DNA from: Paraburkholderia heleia NBRC 101817
Lineage (GTDB): Bacteria; Pseudomonadota; Gammaproteobacteria; Burkholderiales; Burkholderiaceae
Direction: 5' to 3'
Length of the DNA stretch: 64,000 bases
NCBI RefSeq assembly: GCF_000739775.1
Contig: NZ_BBJH01000022.1
Span: forward strand, 62,001 to 126,000
Shown here: positions 25,343-33,832 of the stretch, piece by piece
How positions within the stretch are numbered: the stretch's first letter is position 1
How the letters are laid out: each line of letters begins with the position of its first letter
Notes under the pieces: generated by a model
What the model was told of the DNA's origin: nothing
Seen by the model: the letters and a program-made list of their open reading frames with translations, nothing else
Database searches by the model: none
Position numbers and translations under genes: made by a program

Positions 25343-27445
25343 ATGGAGCACGCCTACGATCATCTGCTGCACCTGCTCGCCGCGCACGCCACGTGGACGC
25401 TCGCCTTTGTCGTGGTCGCCGCTTTCCTCGAATCGCTCGCGTTCGTCGGCACGTTCATTCCCGGCAGCACGGCGATGTTCATTGCCGGCGCGTTCGCAGC
25501 CACCGGCACGATCAACCTCGGCTGGCTCTTCGTCTGCGCCATTGCGGGCGCCGTGGCCGGCGACGGCGTGAGCTTCTGGATCGGCCATCGCTATCGCGGC
25601 TCGCTGGCCCAGATGTGGCCGTTCAGCCGCCATCCCGCCATACTCGAGCGCGCGCAGGCTTACTTCGTGAGCCACGGCACGCGCAGCGTGATCCTCGCGC
25701 GCTTCATCGCGCCGCTGCGCGCCGTCGTGCCGATCGTCGCGGGCATGGCCGGTATGAAGCCCATGCGCTTCTTCATGATGAACGTGATTTCCGCGCTCGT
25801 GTGGGCGCCCGCGCATATCGTGCCGGGCGTGGTGTTCGGCGCCTCGCTCCAGCTCGCCGGCGCGGTGTCGTTCCGGCTGGTGGTCGTCATCGGCATCGTC
25901 GCGCTCGCGGTCTGGCTCATCTGGCGTTTCGTGCGCATGCTGCTGCTGCACATCGACAACTGGGCAGGCGCGTCGCGGCGCAGCGCGGCCCAGTGGGCGG
26001 CGCAGCATCCCGGGCGCGCCTCGAAGCGCATCGCCCGCCTGCTCGACCCGGCGCAGCCCGCGCTCGGCCCGATCATCGTGATCACGGGCCTCGTGCCGGT
26101 ATGCGCTGCCGTATTTTCCTATGTGCTCGGCAACGTGCTGCGCGGCGCGCCGCTCGTGCAGATCGACCAGTCCGTGCGCCAGTTCCTGCAGTCGATTCGC
26201 ACCACATGGGCCGATGCTGCCCTCGCGCGCGTCGAAACGCTCGGCAGCGCCTGGACGCTCGCGGCGCTCATCGCGACGGCGGGCATATGGATGGTGCTGG
26301 AGCGGCGTTGGCGCACGATTGCTTACTGGATGATCGCGGCGGCCGTTTCGCAGTTGCTCATCGTCATCCTGCGCTTCGCGATCCACCATACGTCGCCGGG
26401 CGGCGGCCAGGCCGTCGAGGCCTACGTGTTCCCGAGCGACCGCGTGTCGTCGATGGTGATCGTCTACGGCTTCGTGATGTTCCTGCTCGTGCGCCGCGCG
26501 AGCATGCTGGAGGCCGCGCTCGTTGCCGCGCTCGGCAACGGGATCGTCGTGGCCGTCGCGTTCGCGGGGCTCTACTTCGACCGCTTCCTGTTCTCGGACG
26601 CCATCGGCGGCGCGGCCTTCGCCGCCATCTGGGTGGCGATCGTGGTGCTCACCTCGCTCTGGCGCTACCCCAAGCGGCCGCCGCAACGCGCATACATGCC
26701 GCTCATCGTGCTGATCGTGCTGGTCGGCGCCGTTCTGCTGCAAACGTTACCGGCCGGGCGCACGCCCGCGCCGCCCACCGCCGCTGCGCCGCCGCCTGTC
26801 GTCCTTTCGCAGATGCAGTGGAGCGATTCGCTGTGGAGGACGTTTGCGTGCTATCGCTTCGACATGAAAGGCGCGCGCCGCGAGCCGATGACGATCCAGT
26901 GGGCCGCGAGCGCCGACGATCTGCGCGCGGCGCTGCGCGACGCGGGCTGGGCCGAAGGTCCGCAGCTCTCGGTGAGGAGCGTGCTATCGCTTGTCGCACC
27001 GAACGTGGACGTGATGTCGCTGCCGCTGCTGCCGAAGCTGAACAATGGCGTGCCCTCGCCGCTCGTGTTCGCCCGCGCGCGCCTCGCCGGGAAGCCCGGC
27101 GACGCGGGGGAGCCGGGCAGCCGCCGCGACGTGCTGCGCTTCTGGCCTTCGGGCTACGCGCTCACGCCGCGGCATCACGGAAGCAGCAATGGAAACGGCA
27201 AAGGAAACAGCAATGGCGACGGCCACGCGAGCGAGGGGGAGCCCGCGCCGATCTGGGTGGGCTCGCTCGTCCATGAACGGCTGCGGCGCGGGTCGTGGCC
27301 CTTCAACGTGGTCACGACCTACCCCGACGACGCTTCCGACCTCAGCGCCCCCGGCCAGCCGGCGGGCTGGCGAACGCTCGCGCTGCCGGGCGAGCTGAGC
27401 TGCGAAGGGCGGCCCGTGAAGCTGATCGTGCAGGACGAGCGCTGA
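25343..27445 (+). CDS. DedA - PAP2-like - LssY C-terminal fusion membrane protein
   Basis: A 700-residue inner-membrane protein with three parts. Residues about 15-200 are a DedA/SNARE-associated domain (FVGTFIPGSTAMFIAGAFAATG; GDGVSFWIGHRYRG; LARFIAPLRAVVPIVAGMAGM), related to undecaprenyl-phosphate or lipid flippases. Residues about 235-455 look like a PAP2 phosphatase fold, but the catalytic motifs are altered: PSGH is PSDR, and the SRxxxxxHxxxD motif reads LYFDRFLFSDAIGG, so both catalytic His are missing. Residues about 490-700 are an LssY C-terminal domain (MQWSDSLWRTFACYRFDMKG), with an Asn/Gly/Lys-rich insertion near 612-628. Function is uncertain; lipid handling in the inner membrane is likely. 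Confidence 0.82.
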   Translation: MEHAYDHLLHLLAAHATWTLAFVVVAAFLESLAFVGTFIPGSTAMFIAGAFAATGTINLGWLFVCAIAGAVAGDGVSFWIGHRYRGSLAQMWPFSRHPAILERAQAYFVSHGTRSVILARFIAPLRAVVPIVAGMAGMKPMRFFMMNVISALVWAPAHIVPGVVFGASLQLAGAVSFRLVVVIGIVALAVWLIWRFVRMLLLHIDNWAGASRRSAAQWAAQHPGRASKRIARLLDPAQPALGPIIVITGLVPVCAAVFSYVLGNVLRGAPLVQIDQSVRQFLQSIRTTWADAALARVETLGSAWTLAALIATAGIWMVLERRWRTIAYWMIAAAVSQLLIVILRFAIHHTSPGGGQAVEAYVFPSDRVSSMVIVYGFVMFLLVRRASMLEAALVAALGNGIVVAVAFAGLYFDRFLFSDAIGGAAFAAIWVAIVVLTSLWRYPKRPPQRAYMPLIVLIVLVGAVLLQTLPAGRTPAPPTAAAPPPVVLSQMQWSDSLWRTFACYRFDMKGARREPMTIQWAASADDLRAALRDAGWAEGPQLSVRSVLSLVAPNVDVMSLPLLPKLNNGVPSPLVFARARLAGKPGDAGEPGSRRDVLRFWPSGYALTPRHHGSSNGNGKGNSNGDGHASEGEPAPIWVGSLVHERLRRGSWPFNVVTTYPDDASDLSAPGQPAGWRTLALPGELSCEGRPVKLIVQDER

Positions 27446-27461
27446 AAGGGCAATTGACGGC

Positions 27462-27734
27462 TCAGGCCGGGCTCTCGCCCCAGCTTCCCGTGGCATGGAA
27501 GCGGTCGATGCGCTTGCGGGCGTCCGCGTAGGCGGCGTCGAGCGCGGCGTCGGGGCCCGTGTAGTTGCGCATCATGTCGTGAAAGCGCACGCTGCGCCCT
27601 TCGACATGGGCGTCCGCGCCGTGGCGGCAGATGTAGCCGCTGTAGTGGAACAGCGGCTCGGGCGCACGCGGCCCGAACGCCGGAATCGGCAGCACCCAGA
27701 TCTCGAAGCCTTCATGCTCGGTGTGGTCCCACAT
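27462..27734 (-). CDS. Small conserved hypothetical protein
   Basis: A 90-residue soluble protein beginning MWDHTEHEGFEIWVLPIPAFG. I do not recognise a named domain. The start at 27734 is preferred because GGGAGA lies 8 bases upstream on the minus strand; an ATG at 27755 would add seven residues. It is rich in aromatic residues and His (YICRHGADAHVEGRSVRFHDMMRNY). It is divergent from the DyP/encapsulin operon with about 150 bp between starts, so shared regulation is possible. Confidence 0.6.
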   Translation of the reverse strand: MWDHTEHEGFEIWVLPIPAFGPRAPEPLFHYSGYICRHGADAHVEGRSVRFHDMMRNYTGPDAALDAAYADARKRIDRFHATGSWGESPA

Positions 27735-27882
27735 GGTGTGTCTCCCGCTCGCCATGACATCGACTATCGTCGCACGGCACCCCTCTCGCCTGCAAACGGC
27801 CTTTTCCCCCGAGTTTGGCTAAACTATGCGGGCGCAGCAGAACCCAAACCCGACTCAGGACCCAGAAGCGATACCTCACATC

Positions 27883-28968
27883 ATGACGCCGGCCTCTCTC
27901 ACGCAGGAACCGCAGTCCGTCTCCAGCGCCGTCACGCGCAACGCCTTCTTCATCGTGGCGACCGTCAACGAAGACGCCGCGAGCCGCGCCACCGTGCGCG
28001 CCTGGTGCGCCGATGTCGCCAACCTCGTGCGCGCGGTCGGCAAGCGCGTACCCGCCGGCAATCTGTCCTGTGTGGTCGGCTTTTCGTCCGACGCATGGGA
28101 CAAGCTGTTCGGCGAGCCGCGCCCGGCCGGCCTGCACCCGTTCCGCGAATTCGGCACGGGCGAGCGCAAGGCCATCGCCACGCCCGGCGACATCCTGCTG
28201 CACATTCGCGCCGACGAAACCGATCTCTGTTTCGAGCTGGCCACCCAGCTCATGACGCGCCTGGAAGGCGCGGTCACGACCGTGGACGAAGTGCACGGCT
28301 TTCGCAACTTCGACATGCGCGCGATGATCGGCTTCGTCGACGGCACCGAGAACCCGACGGGCAACGAAGCCGTCCATTTCACGGTGATCGGCGAAAACGA
28401 AGATCCCGAATTCTGCGGCGGCAGTTATGTGCTCGTACAGAAGTACCTGCACGACATGAAAGGCTGGAACGCGCTTTCGGTGGAGGCCCAGGAGCACATC
28501 ATCGGCCGCACCAAGCTGCAGGACATCGAACTGGACGAAGCGGTGAAGCCGAGCTGGTCGCACAGCTCGCTCACCACGCTCGAAGACGATGCGGGCAACG
28601 AGATCAAGATCCTGCGCGACAACATGCCGTTCGGCCGGCCCGGCTCGGCCGAATTCGGCACCTACTTCATCGGCTACGCGCGTTCGCCCGAGCCGATCGA
28701 ACAGATGCTCGAAAACATGTTCGTCGGCCTGCCGCCCGGCAACTATGACCGTCTGCTCGACTTCAGCCGCGCCGTCACGGGAGGCCTGTTCTTCGTGCCG
28801 TCGCAAACGCTGCTCGAAGCGCTCGCCGAAGTCGACCCGGGCGCCGCGCCCACCATCGAGGTGGGCACAGGCAATGCATCAGAAACAGAAACCGGGCCTG
28901 CCGCCGCGCCGAGCGCGGACGGCTCGCTCGCCATCGGATCCCTTAAAGGAGCACCCCGGCATGAATAA
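27883..28968 (+). CDS. dyp: DyP-type peroxidase with encapsulin-loading C-terminus
   Basis: A 361-residue dye-decolourising haem peroxidase of the DypB (class B/P) type. It has the GFVDGTENP motif with Asp153, a proximal haem ligand His227 in SWSHSS and a distal Arg245 in ILRDN, matching the catalytic set of DypB. After the catalytic domain (about residue 315) comes a flexible Ala/Thr/Glu-rich linker and then [18 protein letters not shown], which fits the consensus cargo-loading peptide (DGSLxIGSLKG) of encapsulin cargo. The gene overlaps the encapsulin gene by 8 bases. Inference: the peroxidase is packed inside the shell. Start at 27883 aligns with the family; an ATG at 27826 is a weaker option. 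Confidence 0.95.
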   Translation: MTPASLTQEPQSVSSAVTRNAFFIVATVNEDAASRATVRAWCADVANLVRAVGKRVPAGNLSCVVGFSSDAWDKLFGEPRPAGLHPFREFGTGERKAIATPGDILLHIRADETDLCFELATQLMTRLEGAVTTVDEVHGFRNFDMRAMIGFVDGTENPTGNEAVHFTVIGENEDPEFCGGSYVLVQKYLHDMKGWNALSVEAQEHIIGRTKLQDIELDEAVKPSWSHSSLTTLEDDAGNEIKILRDNMPFGRPGSAEFGTYFIGYARSPEPIEQMLENMFVGLPPGNYDRLLDFSRAVTGGLFFVPSQTLLEALAEVDPGAAPTIEVGTGNASETETGPAAAPSADGSLAIGSLKGAPRHE

Positions 28969-29761
28969 CCTCCATCGCGAGCTGGCGCCCATTTCCACGG
29001 CCGCGTGGTCGCAAATCGAAGAAGAAGTGGCGCGCACCTTCAAGCGCTCGCTCGCGGGCCGCCGCGTCGTGGACGTCGAGGGCCCCGGCGGCCCGGCGCT
29101 CGCGGCAGTCGGCACCGGCCACCAGAACGGCATCGAAGCGCCGCTCGAAGGCATCCGCGCGCGCCAGCGCGAAGTGAAGGCGATCGTGGAATTGCGCGTG
29201 CCGTTCGAACTTTCGCGCGACGCCATCGACGACGTGGAGCGCGGCGCCGAAGACTCCGACTGGCAGCCAGCCAAGGACGCGGCCACGCGCCTCGCGTTCG
29301 CGGAAGACCGCGCGATTTTCGACGGCTACACGGCCGCGCAGATCACGGGCATCCGCGAAGGCTCGTCGAACCCGATCCTGCCGATGCCGGCCGATATCGC
29401 CGACTACCCCACGGTCATCGCCAAGGCGCTCGAGCAGTTGCGCCTGCAAGGCGTGGACGGTCCGTACGCGGTGCTGCTCGGCTCCGATGCGTACACGGCG
29501 GTGAGCGAAGCGAGCGACATGGGTTATCCGATTCTCGAGCACATTCGCCGTCTGGTGAACGGCGAGATCATCTGGGCGCCGGCCATCGAGGGCGGCGCGA
29601 TCCTGAGCACGCGCGGCGGCGATTTCGCGTTCCACCTCGGGCAGGATGTGTCGATCGGCTATTCGTCGCATGACGACAAGAGCGTGAAGCTGTATCTGCA
29701 GGAGAGCTTCACGTTCATGATGCTGACTTCCGAGGCTTCGGTGGCGGTGAAGCCGGAGTAA
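28961..29761 (+). CDS. enc: Encapsulin shell protein (family 1)
   Basis: A 266-residue HK97-fold shell protein, the usual length for family 1 encapsulins that form 60-subunit, about 24-nm cages. Recognisable blocks are the N-terminal helix [50 protein letters not shown] and the end [25 protein letters not shown]. The Shine-Dalgarno AAAGGAG (28945-28951) lies within the codons for the cargo-loading peptide of the preceding peroxidase, and the ATG precedes the peroxidase stop. The pair forms an operon for an oxidative-stress or metabolite-oxidising compartment. Confidence 0.95.
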   Translation: MNNLHRELAPISTAAWSQIEEEVARTFKRSLAGRRVVDVEGPGGPALAAVGTGHQNGIEAPLEGIRARQREVKAIVELRVPFELSRDAIDDVERGAEDSDWQPAKDAATRLAFAEDRAIFDGYTAAQITGIREGSSNPILPMPADIADYPTVIAKALEQLRLQGVDGPYAVLLGSDAYTAVSEASDMGYPILEHIRRLVNGEIIWAPAIEGGAILSTRGGDFAFHLGQDVSIGYSSHDDKSVKLYLQESFTFMMLTSEASVAVKPE

Positions 29762-29889
29762 GTGACAAGAGGTCGAATGGCGATGCCATGCGCCCGCCGC
29801 TCCCGACTGCCGGTATCATGGCGGCCTCGCCCGGGACGACGCGTCGTCCCGGCGCGCGGTTCCATTCACGAAGACAGAGGAAGACCGTC

Positions 29890-30210
29890 ATGACGGCAGC
29901 AGCACAATTCGACCAGGTTTCCGTAATCAAACGCGCCAACGTCTACTTCGACGGCAAGTGCGTCTCGCACACCGTGCTGTTCGCCGACGGCTCGCGCAAG
30001 ACGCTCGGCGTGATCCTGCCGGGCACGCTGAACTTCGGCACCGACGCCGCCGAGCTGATGGAAGTGCAGGCAGGCCGGTGCCGCATCCGCCTGGAAGGCA
30101 CGGACGAGTGGAAGACCTACAGCGCCGGCGAGTCGTTCCCGGTGCCGGGCAAGAGCCGTTTCGACATCGAAGTGGTCGAGACGCTCGACTACGTTTGCAG
30201 CTATCTGTAA
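29890..30210 (+). CDS. ppnP: Pyrimidine/purine nucleoside phosphorylase
   Basis: A 106-residue cupin-fold protein of the PpnP (former DUF1255/YaiE) family, which splits nucleosides to base and ribose-1-phosphate. Diagnostic segments: [50 protein letters not shown], and [14 protein letters not shown]. Length matches the family (about 95-106). ATG 29890 follows AGAGGAAGACCGTC. It lies 128 bp after the encapsulin gene and may be transcribed separately. Confidence 0.93.
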   Translation: MTAAAQFDQVSVIKRANVYFDGKCVSHTVLFADGSRKTLGVILPGTLNFGTDAAELMEVQAGRCRIRLEGTDEWKTYSAGESFPVPGKSRFDIEVVETLDYVCSYL

Positions 30211-30234
30211 GCGTTGCATCGATGAAGCTTGACG

Positions 30235-31419
30235 TTACGGCTGATAAGACGAATCGACGATCGTCCACAGCGCAGCTTTCGGCTTCAGGTTCGCATCGAA
30301 GGGCAACGGCAGGTTGTTGCGCGGCACCGGCGTCGACGTCAGCCACGTATGCTTGTCCGAATAGCCCCAGAACGTTACCGCCTTGATGCTCGGCTCCTGC
30401 TCGAACAGAGCGAACACCGCACGATATCGCCGGGCTTGCGCGCGCATGATGTCGTTCGGCACAGGATGGCCGAGGTCCGGCAGACATGCGTGCGGATGGC
30501 TCCAGCATTCGCCCGGATCGGTATAGAGACTCACGTCGAGCTCGGTCACCTGGTTTTCGAGGCCGAGCGCGGCGACGTCGTCGAACGCCTGCCTGATGTT
30601 CGGCAGCGGCGGCCAGTTCACGCTGATATGCATCTGATGCCCGACGCCGTCGATCGGCACGCCCTGAGCGCGGAGATCGCGGATCACCGCGAGCAGCTTC
30701 GCGCGCTTGCCTGGATCGTCAGTGTTGTACTCGTTGATATAGAGCTTCACGTGCGGGTCTGCCGCGCGCGCCGCGCGGAAAGCGATCGCGATGTAGTCCT
30801 TGCCGAGCGCGCGATACCACGGACTGTCTTCCCGATACACCTGATGCGGGTCGTCGCTGATCACTTCGTTGACCACGTCCCATGCATAGACCTTGCCGCG
30901 GAAGTGTGTGACGACGTCGGTTACATATCGATCGAGCCGCTTCGCCACGACGTCGTGATAGTGCGGGTCTTTTGGATCGCCGGCGAAGAACCAGGCCGGC
31001 GCTTCGGTCCAGTCGCCCGCCTTGAAGTGCCAAACGAGCGTATGGCCGCGCACCGCGATGCCGTGCGCCTGAGCAAACGCGACGATCTGGTCGGCGGGCT
31101 CGAAGTTGTACTGGCCTTGCGCGACGCCGATCGTGCCCGGCTTCATCTTGTTCTCCGCGGTGAGGCTCGAGAACTGTGCGGCGATGAGCGCCGCGTCGGC
31201 GGGACTGTCGATCGAATCGGGCTCGATCGCCGCGCCGACCTTGAAGTGCGCGGCCATCACACTGCGCAGTGGCGGCAGCGCTTCAGCGGGCGCCGCGGCG
31301 AGCGGCGGCCCGTCGTGGGCGGCCACCGTCTGGTTGTTCGCGCAGCCCGCGGTCCATGCGAGCGTGCAAACGGCCACGGCTGCGCAGAACATGCGCATCG
31401 AAGTCCTCAACGGACGCAT
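30235..31419 (-). CDS. Endo-1,4-beta-xylanase, glycoside hydrolase family 10, lipoprotein
   Basis: A 394-residue secreted enzyme. The N-terminus is a lipoprotein signal with lipobox TAGC (Cys26). The catalytic GH10 barrel starts near residue 50 (FKVGAAIEPDSI; LTAENKMKPGTI; GHTLVWHFKAGDW). Glu185 in WDVVNEV is the acid/base and Glu293 in VTELDVS the nucleophile, both intact. It cuts the xylan backbone. The start at 31419 is chosen because CAGGAGA lies upstream and it gives a proper signal peptide. The gene is alone, with no xylose genes beside it, and a LacI-type palindrome lies 48 bp upstream. Confidence 0.93.
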   Translation of the reverse strand: MRPLRTSMRMFCAAVAVCTLAWTAGCANNQTVAAHDGPPLAAAPAEALPPLRSVMAAHFKVGAAIEPDSIDSPADAALIAAQFSSLTAENKMKPGTIGVAQGQYNFEPADQIVAFAQAHGIAVRGHTLVWHFKAGDWTEAPAWFFAGDPKDPHYHDVVAKRLDRYVTDVVTHFRGKVYAWDVVNEVISDDPHQVYREDSPWYRALGKDYIAIAFRAARAADPHVKLYINEYNTDDPGKRAKLLAVIRDLRAQGVPIDGVGHQMHISVNWPPLPNIRQAFDDVAALGLENQVTELDVSLYTDPGECWSHPHACLPDLGHPVPNDIMRAQARRYRAVFALFEQEPSIKAVTFWGYSDKHTWLTSTPVPRNNLPLPFDANLKPKAALWTIVDSSYQP

Positions 31420-31466
31420 TGCTGGTCTCCTGGTGATGTGACGCCCGGCCGGATGTATTCTAACCA

Positions 31467-31482
31467 CCGATAACGTTAGCGG
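31467..31482. promoter_or_regulatory. LacI-family-like operator upstream of the xylanase
   Basis: CCGATAACGTTAGCGG is palindromic in 14 of 16 positions around a central AACGTT, the form seen for LacI/GalR regulators of sugar genes. It lies 48 bp upstream of the xylanase start. No LacI-family gene is in the window. Confidence 0.5.
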
Positions 31483-31488
31483 TAACAA

Positions 31489-31760
31489 CGCGGATGTTAG
31501 GGAGCGCCCCTCGGACCGGCTATGAGGGATTTACCTGAGGTGTGAACGAGGCGATGCAAGGTGAATGAGTGTCGAGTCGATCGATTTGACTCAGCGCGCC
31601 TTGACAGCGCTTTCAAATGGAGTTGCACCGGCCTGGCGCGCCACCGACTGCGCGAAACGGAGCGCCGGTCACTCAATCCCAACTGGCGGGACGGGAGAAC
31701 CGAAGCCCTTCAGCGCGCGGCGTGCTTCAAACGTCGTGCGCGCGGCGATTCAGTTTGATT
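31489..31760. other. Spacer between xylanase promoter and BON gene
   Basis: About 270 bp between the operator and the end of the BON-domain gene. Short open frames exist on the plus strand (31561-31816) but none has a ribosome site or recognisable composition. I see no RNA gene or terminator in it. Confidence 0.3.
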
Positions 31761-32072
31761 TCAATGTGCGCCCAACGAGCCTCCATCTGGGGAGAGCCGG
31801 TTGTCCACCGAGGTGACACCGGGCACCGACATCGCACTCTGTTCGGCGCGCGCGACATGTTCCCGCTCTGGCACCCATCCCAGCAGCGTGATCTGTCCTG
31901 AGTGGGCAAAGACAAATACGTGTGACATCCCGACGCCGCTGCGCGCCTCCGCGACGCGCACGGCATGGGCAAGCTGCTGGTCAGTGGCTTGCGCATCACC
32001 CTGGGCATGGGCCACCGGCGCGATTGCGCCTGAGATTAGCAACGCGAGCGTAGAAACAAGAGCTGTTTTCAC
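31761..32072 (-). CDS. Exported BON-domain protein
   Basis: A 103-residue protein with a signal peptide (VKTALVSTLALLISGAIAP, cleavage after AHA) and one BON domain (about 35-95: DQQLAHAVRVAEARSG ... ITLLGWVPEREHVARAEQSAMSVPGVTSVDNRL). BON proteins bind phospholipid or stabilise the envelope under stress. The start is taken as GTG at 32072, preceded by AGGAGG 4 bases upstream; a TTG at 32087 would include that site in the coding region and is less likely. Confidence 0.82.
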   Translation of the reverse strand: MKTALVSTLALLISGAIAPVAHAQGDAQATDQQLAHAVRVAEARSGVGMSHVFVFAHSGQITLLGWVPEREHVARAEQSAMSVPGVTSVDNRLSPDGGSLGAH

Positions 32073-32087
32073 GATACCTCCTGACAA

Positions 32088-32680
32088 GTACTACGGTGTG
32101 CCGGAAAACTCCGCCGGCAACTCCTTCCGGTCCGACTCAATGCGAGGCCACGGAAGTGCATCGGACAAAATCCTCTTTCCATTGCTCGCGTCGCGGCGAT
32201 CGCGATTGCGCGTCGAGGTTTTGTCGGCCGGGGCGATGGGCGGTTGTGCCCTCGCCCGCAGAAAAGCGTGCAGGTGCAGTGCGTTCGAGCGGGACGTCGC
32301 GTGCGCGGCGTGGCGGGGGAACAGCGGGAGCCGAGGGATGGGCTGGTTGGCGCGTTCGTGACGGAGCGCGAGAGCCAGACGGATGCATTGACAGTCCCGC
32401 ACTCGGCCTGCTGCGCGGCCGAGCCCGGCTCGTTGCCCGGCATCGTATCCATTGATGATAGTCGTTAATGTCCGCCGCTGCTGCGGCAGATCGTGACCGT
32501 CGCGTTGGGTTCGCCGCTTGGGCGCTGCGGGTCGCCGTGGCGGGTTCTATCGCCGCGCTGCGACTGTTGGCGCGCACGCAGCATCCTTCTCACGGTGCAC
32601 CAGCGCTCAGCGCCGAGCACGCGAACTGGGGCTCGCCGCGCTGCGCGAGCCGTCGGCACGCGAGTCCTCCGATTACAGCG
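32088..32680. other. 593-bp gene-poor spacer
   Basis: Open frames occur on both strands but give low-complexity Arg/Ala-rich translations with no family I recognise and no ribosome sites. The region has the base composition of coding DNA, so a decayed gene is possible. No terminator with a T run is visible after the 3-hydroxyisobutyryl-CoA hydrolase gene. Confidence 0.4.
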
Positions 32681-33829
32681 CTATTCGCCGAGGTCCGCCA
32701 GCGGATGCGCCTCGGCGCGCCACGGCGACGCAAGAAACTGCTGCACGCGCCCGGTCCGCACTTCGACGAGCGTGGCGGGCGCCCAGCGCGGCTTGCGGTC
32801 CTTGTCGACGAGATGCGCGCGCACGCCTTCGCAGAAGTCGCCCTCCCCGATCGCACGGCCAACGATGCCGAGTTCCATGCGGAAGCATTCGGCGAGCGTC
32901 ATCTGGCGGCCGCGCAACAGCGCTTCGCGCGTGACTTCGAGCATCGTGGGCGAATAGTGCGTGAGTGCTTCGAGCGTGGCTTCGAGCCACGCTCGTTCGG
33001 CCTGCGGGTGTTCGCGTTCGAGGTCGGCGTGCAGCGAGGCGACGATCTGCTCGACACGCAGGCGGCGGTCGAAGTGCCGCACGATGAGCGCCGTGAGCGA
33101 AGCGAGCACACCCTCGTTAGCCTCGTGACACGGCGCGACGAATACTTCGCGCAACGAAGCCTGCATATCGCCCGACCATTGCGCGGCCAGCAGACGTGCC
33201 TCGTAGCCATCGAGCCATTCGCCCGGCACGCACGCATCAGCAAGGCCGCAATGCACCGCGTCCGCGCCGCTGAGCATCGCGCCGGTCAAGCCCACGTATA
33301 GCGCCGTCTCCACCGGCATCTTCGCGAGGAAGTGCGTCGCGCCTACATCGGGCAAGAGCCCGATACGCGTTTCCGGCATGGCGATTTTCGTGCGCGAAGT
33401 CGCCACGCGCAGCGTGGCCGCCTGGCCGAGACCCATGCCGCCGCCCATCGTCACGCCGTCGAGCAGCGCGACGAGCGGCTTGGAATACCTGTGCAGCGCG
33501 TAATCAAGACGGTATTCATCGACGAAGAACTGCTGCCAGCCGTTCGCGCCTTCGCGCGCTTTTTCGCGTGCGAGCCGATAAATCGCGCGCACGTCCCCGC
33601 CCGCGCAAAAGCCTTTCGGTCCCGCTCCTTCGAGCACGAGCGCGACGATGTCGTCGTCCGTGCGCACGCGTTCCAGCAGCACGGCCAGTTCGCGCACCAT
33701 GGCGTGCGAAAGCGCATTGAGCGCAGCCGGCCGGTTGAGCGTGACGATCGCCACACGATTGACCACGCGAAACAGCACATCTTTTTCGGTTTCTGCTGCA
33801 GCCTGCGTGCAAGCGGGTGTTGCATTCAT
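32681..33829 (-). CDS. 3-hydroxyisobutyryl-CoA hydrolase (crotonase superfamily)
   Basis: A 382-residue crotonase-fold protein, longer than simple enoyl-CoA hydratases and with the hydrolase hallmarks GAGPKGFCAGGDVRAIYR (about 68-85), GVTMGGGMGLGQAATLRVAT and PETRIGLLPDVGATHFLAKMP. In valine breakdown this enzyme releases 3-hydroxyisobutyrate from its CoA ester. Last gene of a four-gene minus-strand operon with an acyl-CoA dehydrogenase, an acyl-CoA synthetase and an enoyl-CoA hydratase. Other acyl-CoA substrates cannot be excluded. Confidence 0.87.
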   Translation of the reverse strand: MNATPACTQAAAETEKDVLFRVVNRVAIVTLNRPAALNALSHAMVRELAVLLERVRTDDDIVALVLEGAGPKGFCAGGDVRAIYRLAREKAREGANGWQQFFVDEYRLDYALHRYSKPLVALLDGVTMGGGMGLGQAATLRVATSRTKIAMPETRIGLLPDVGATHFLAKMPVETALYVGLTGAMLSGADAVHCGLADACVPGEWLDGYEARLLAAQWSGDMQASLREVFVAPCHEANEGVLASLTALIVRHFDRRLRVEQIVASLHADLEREHPQAERAWLEATLEALTHYSPTMLEVTREALLRGRQMTLAECFRMELGIVGRAIGEGDFCEGVRAHLVDKDRKPRWAPATLVEVRTGRVQQFLASPWRAEAHPLADLGE

Positions 33830-33832
33830 TGC

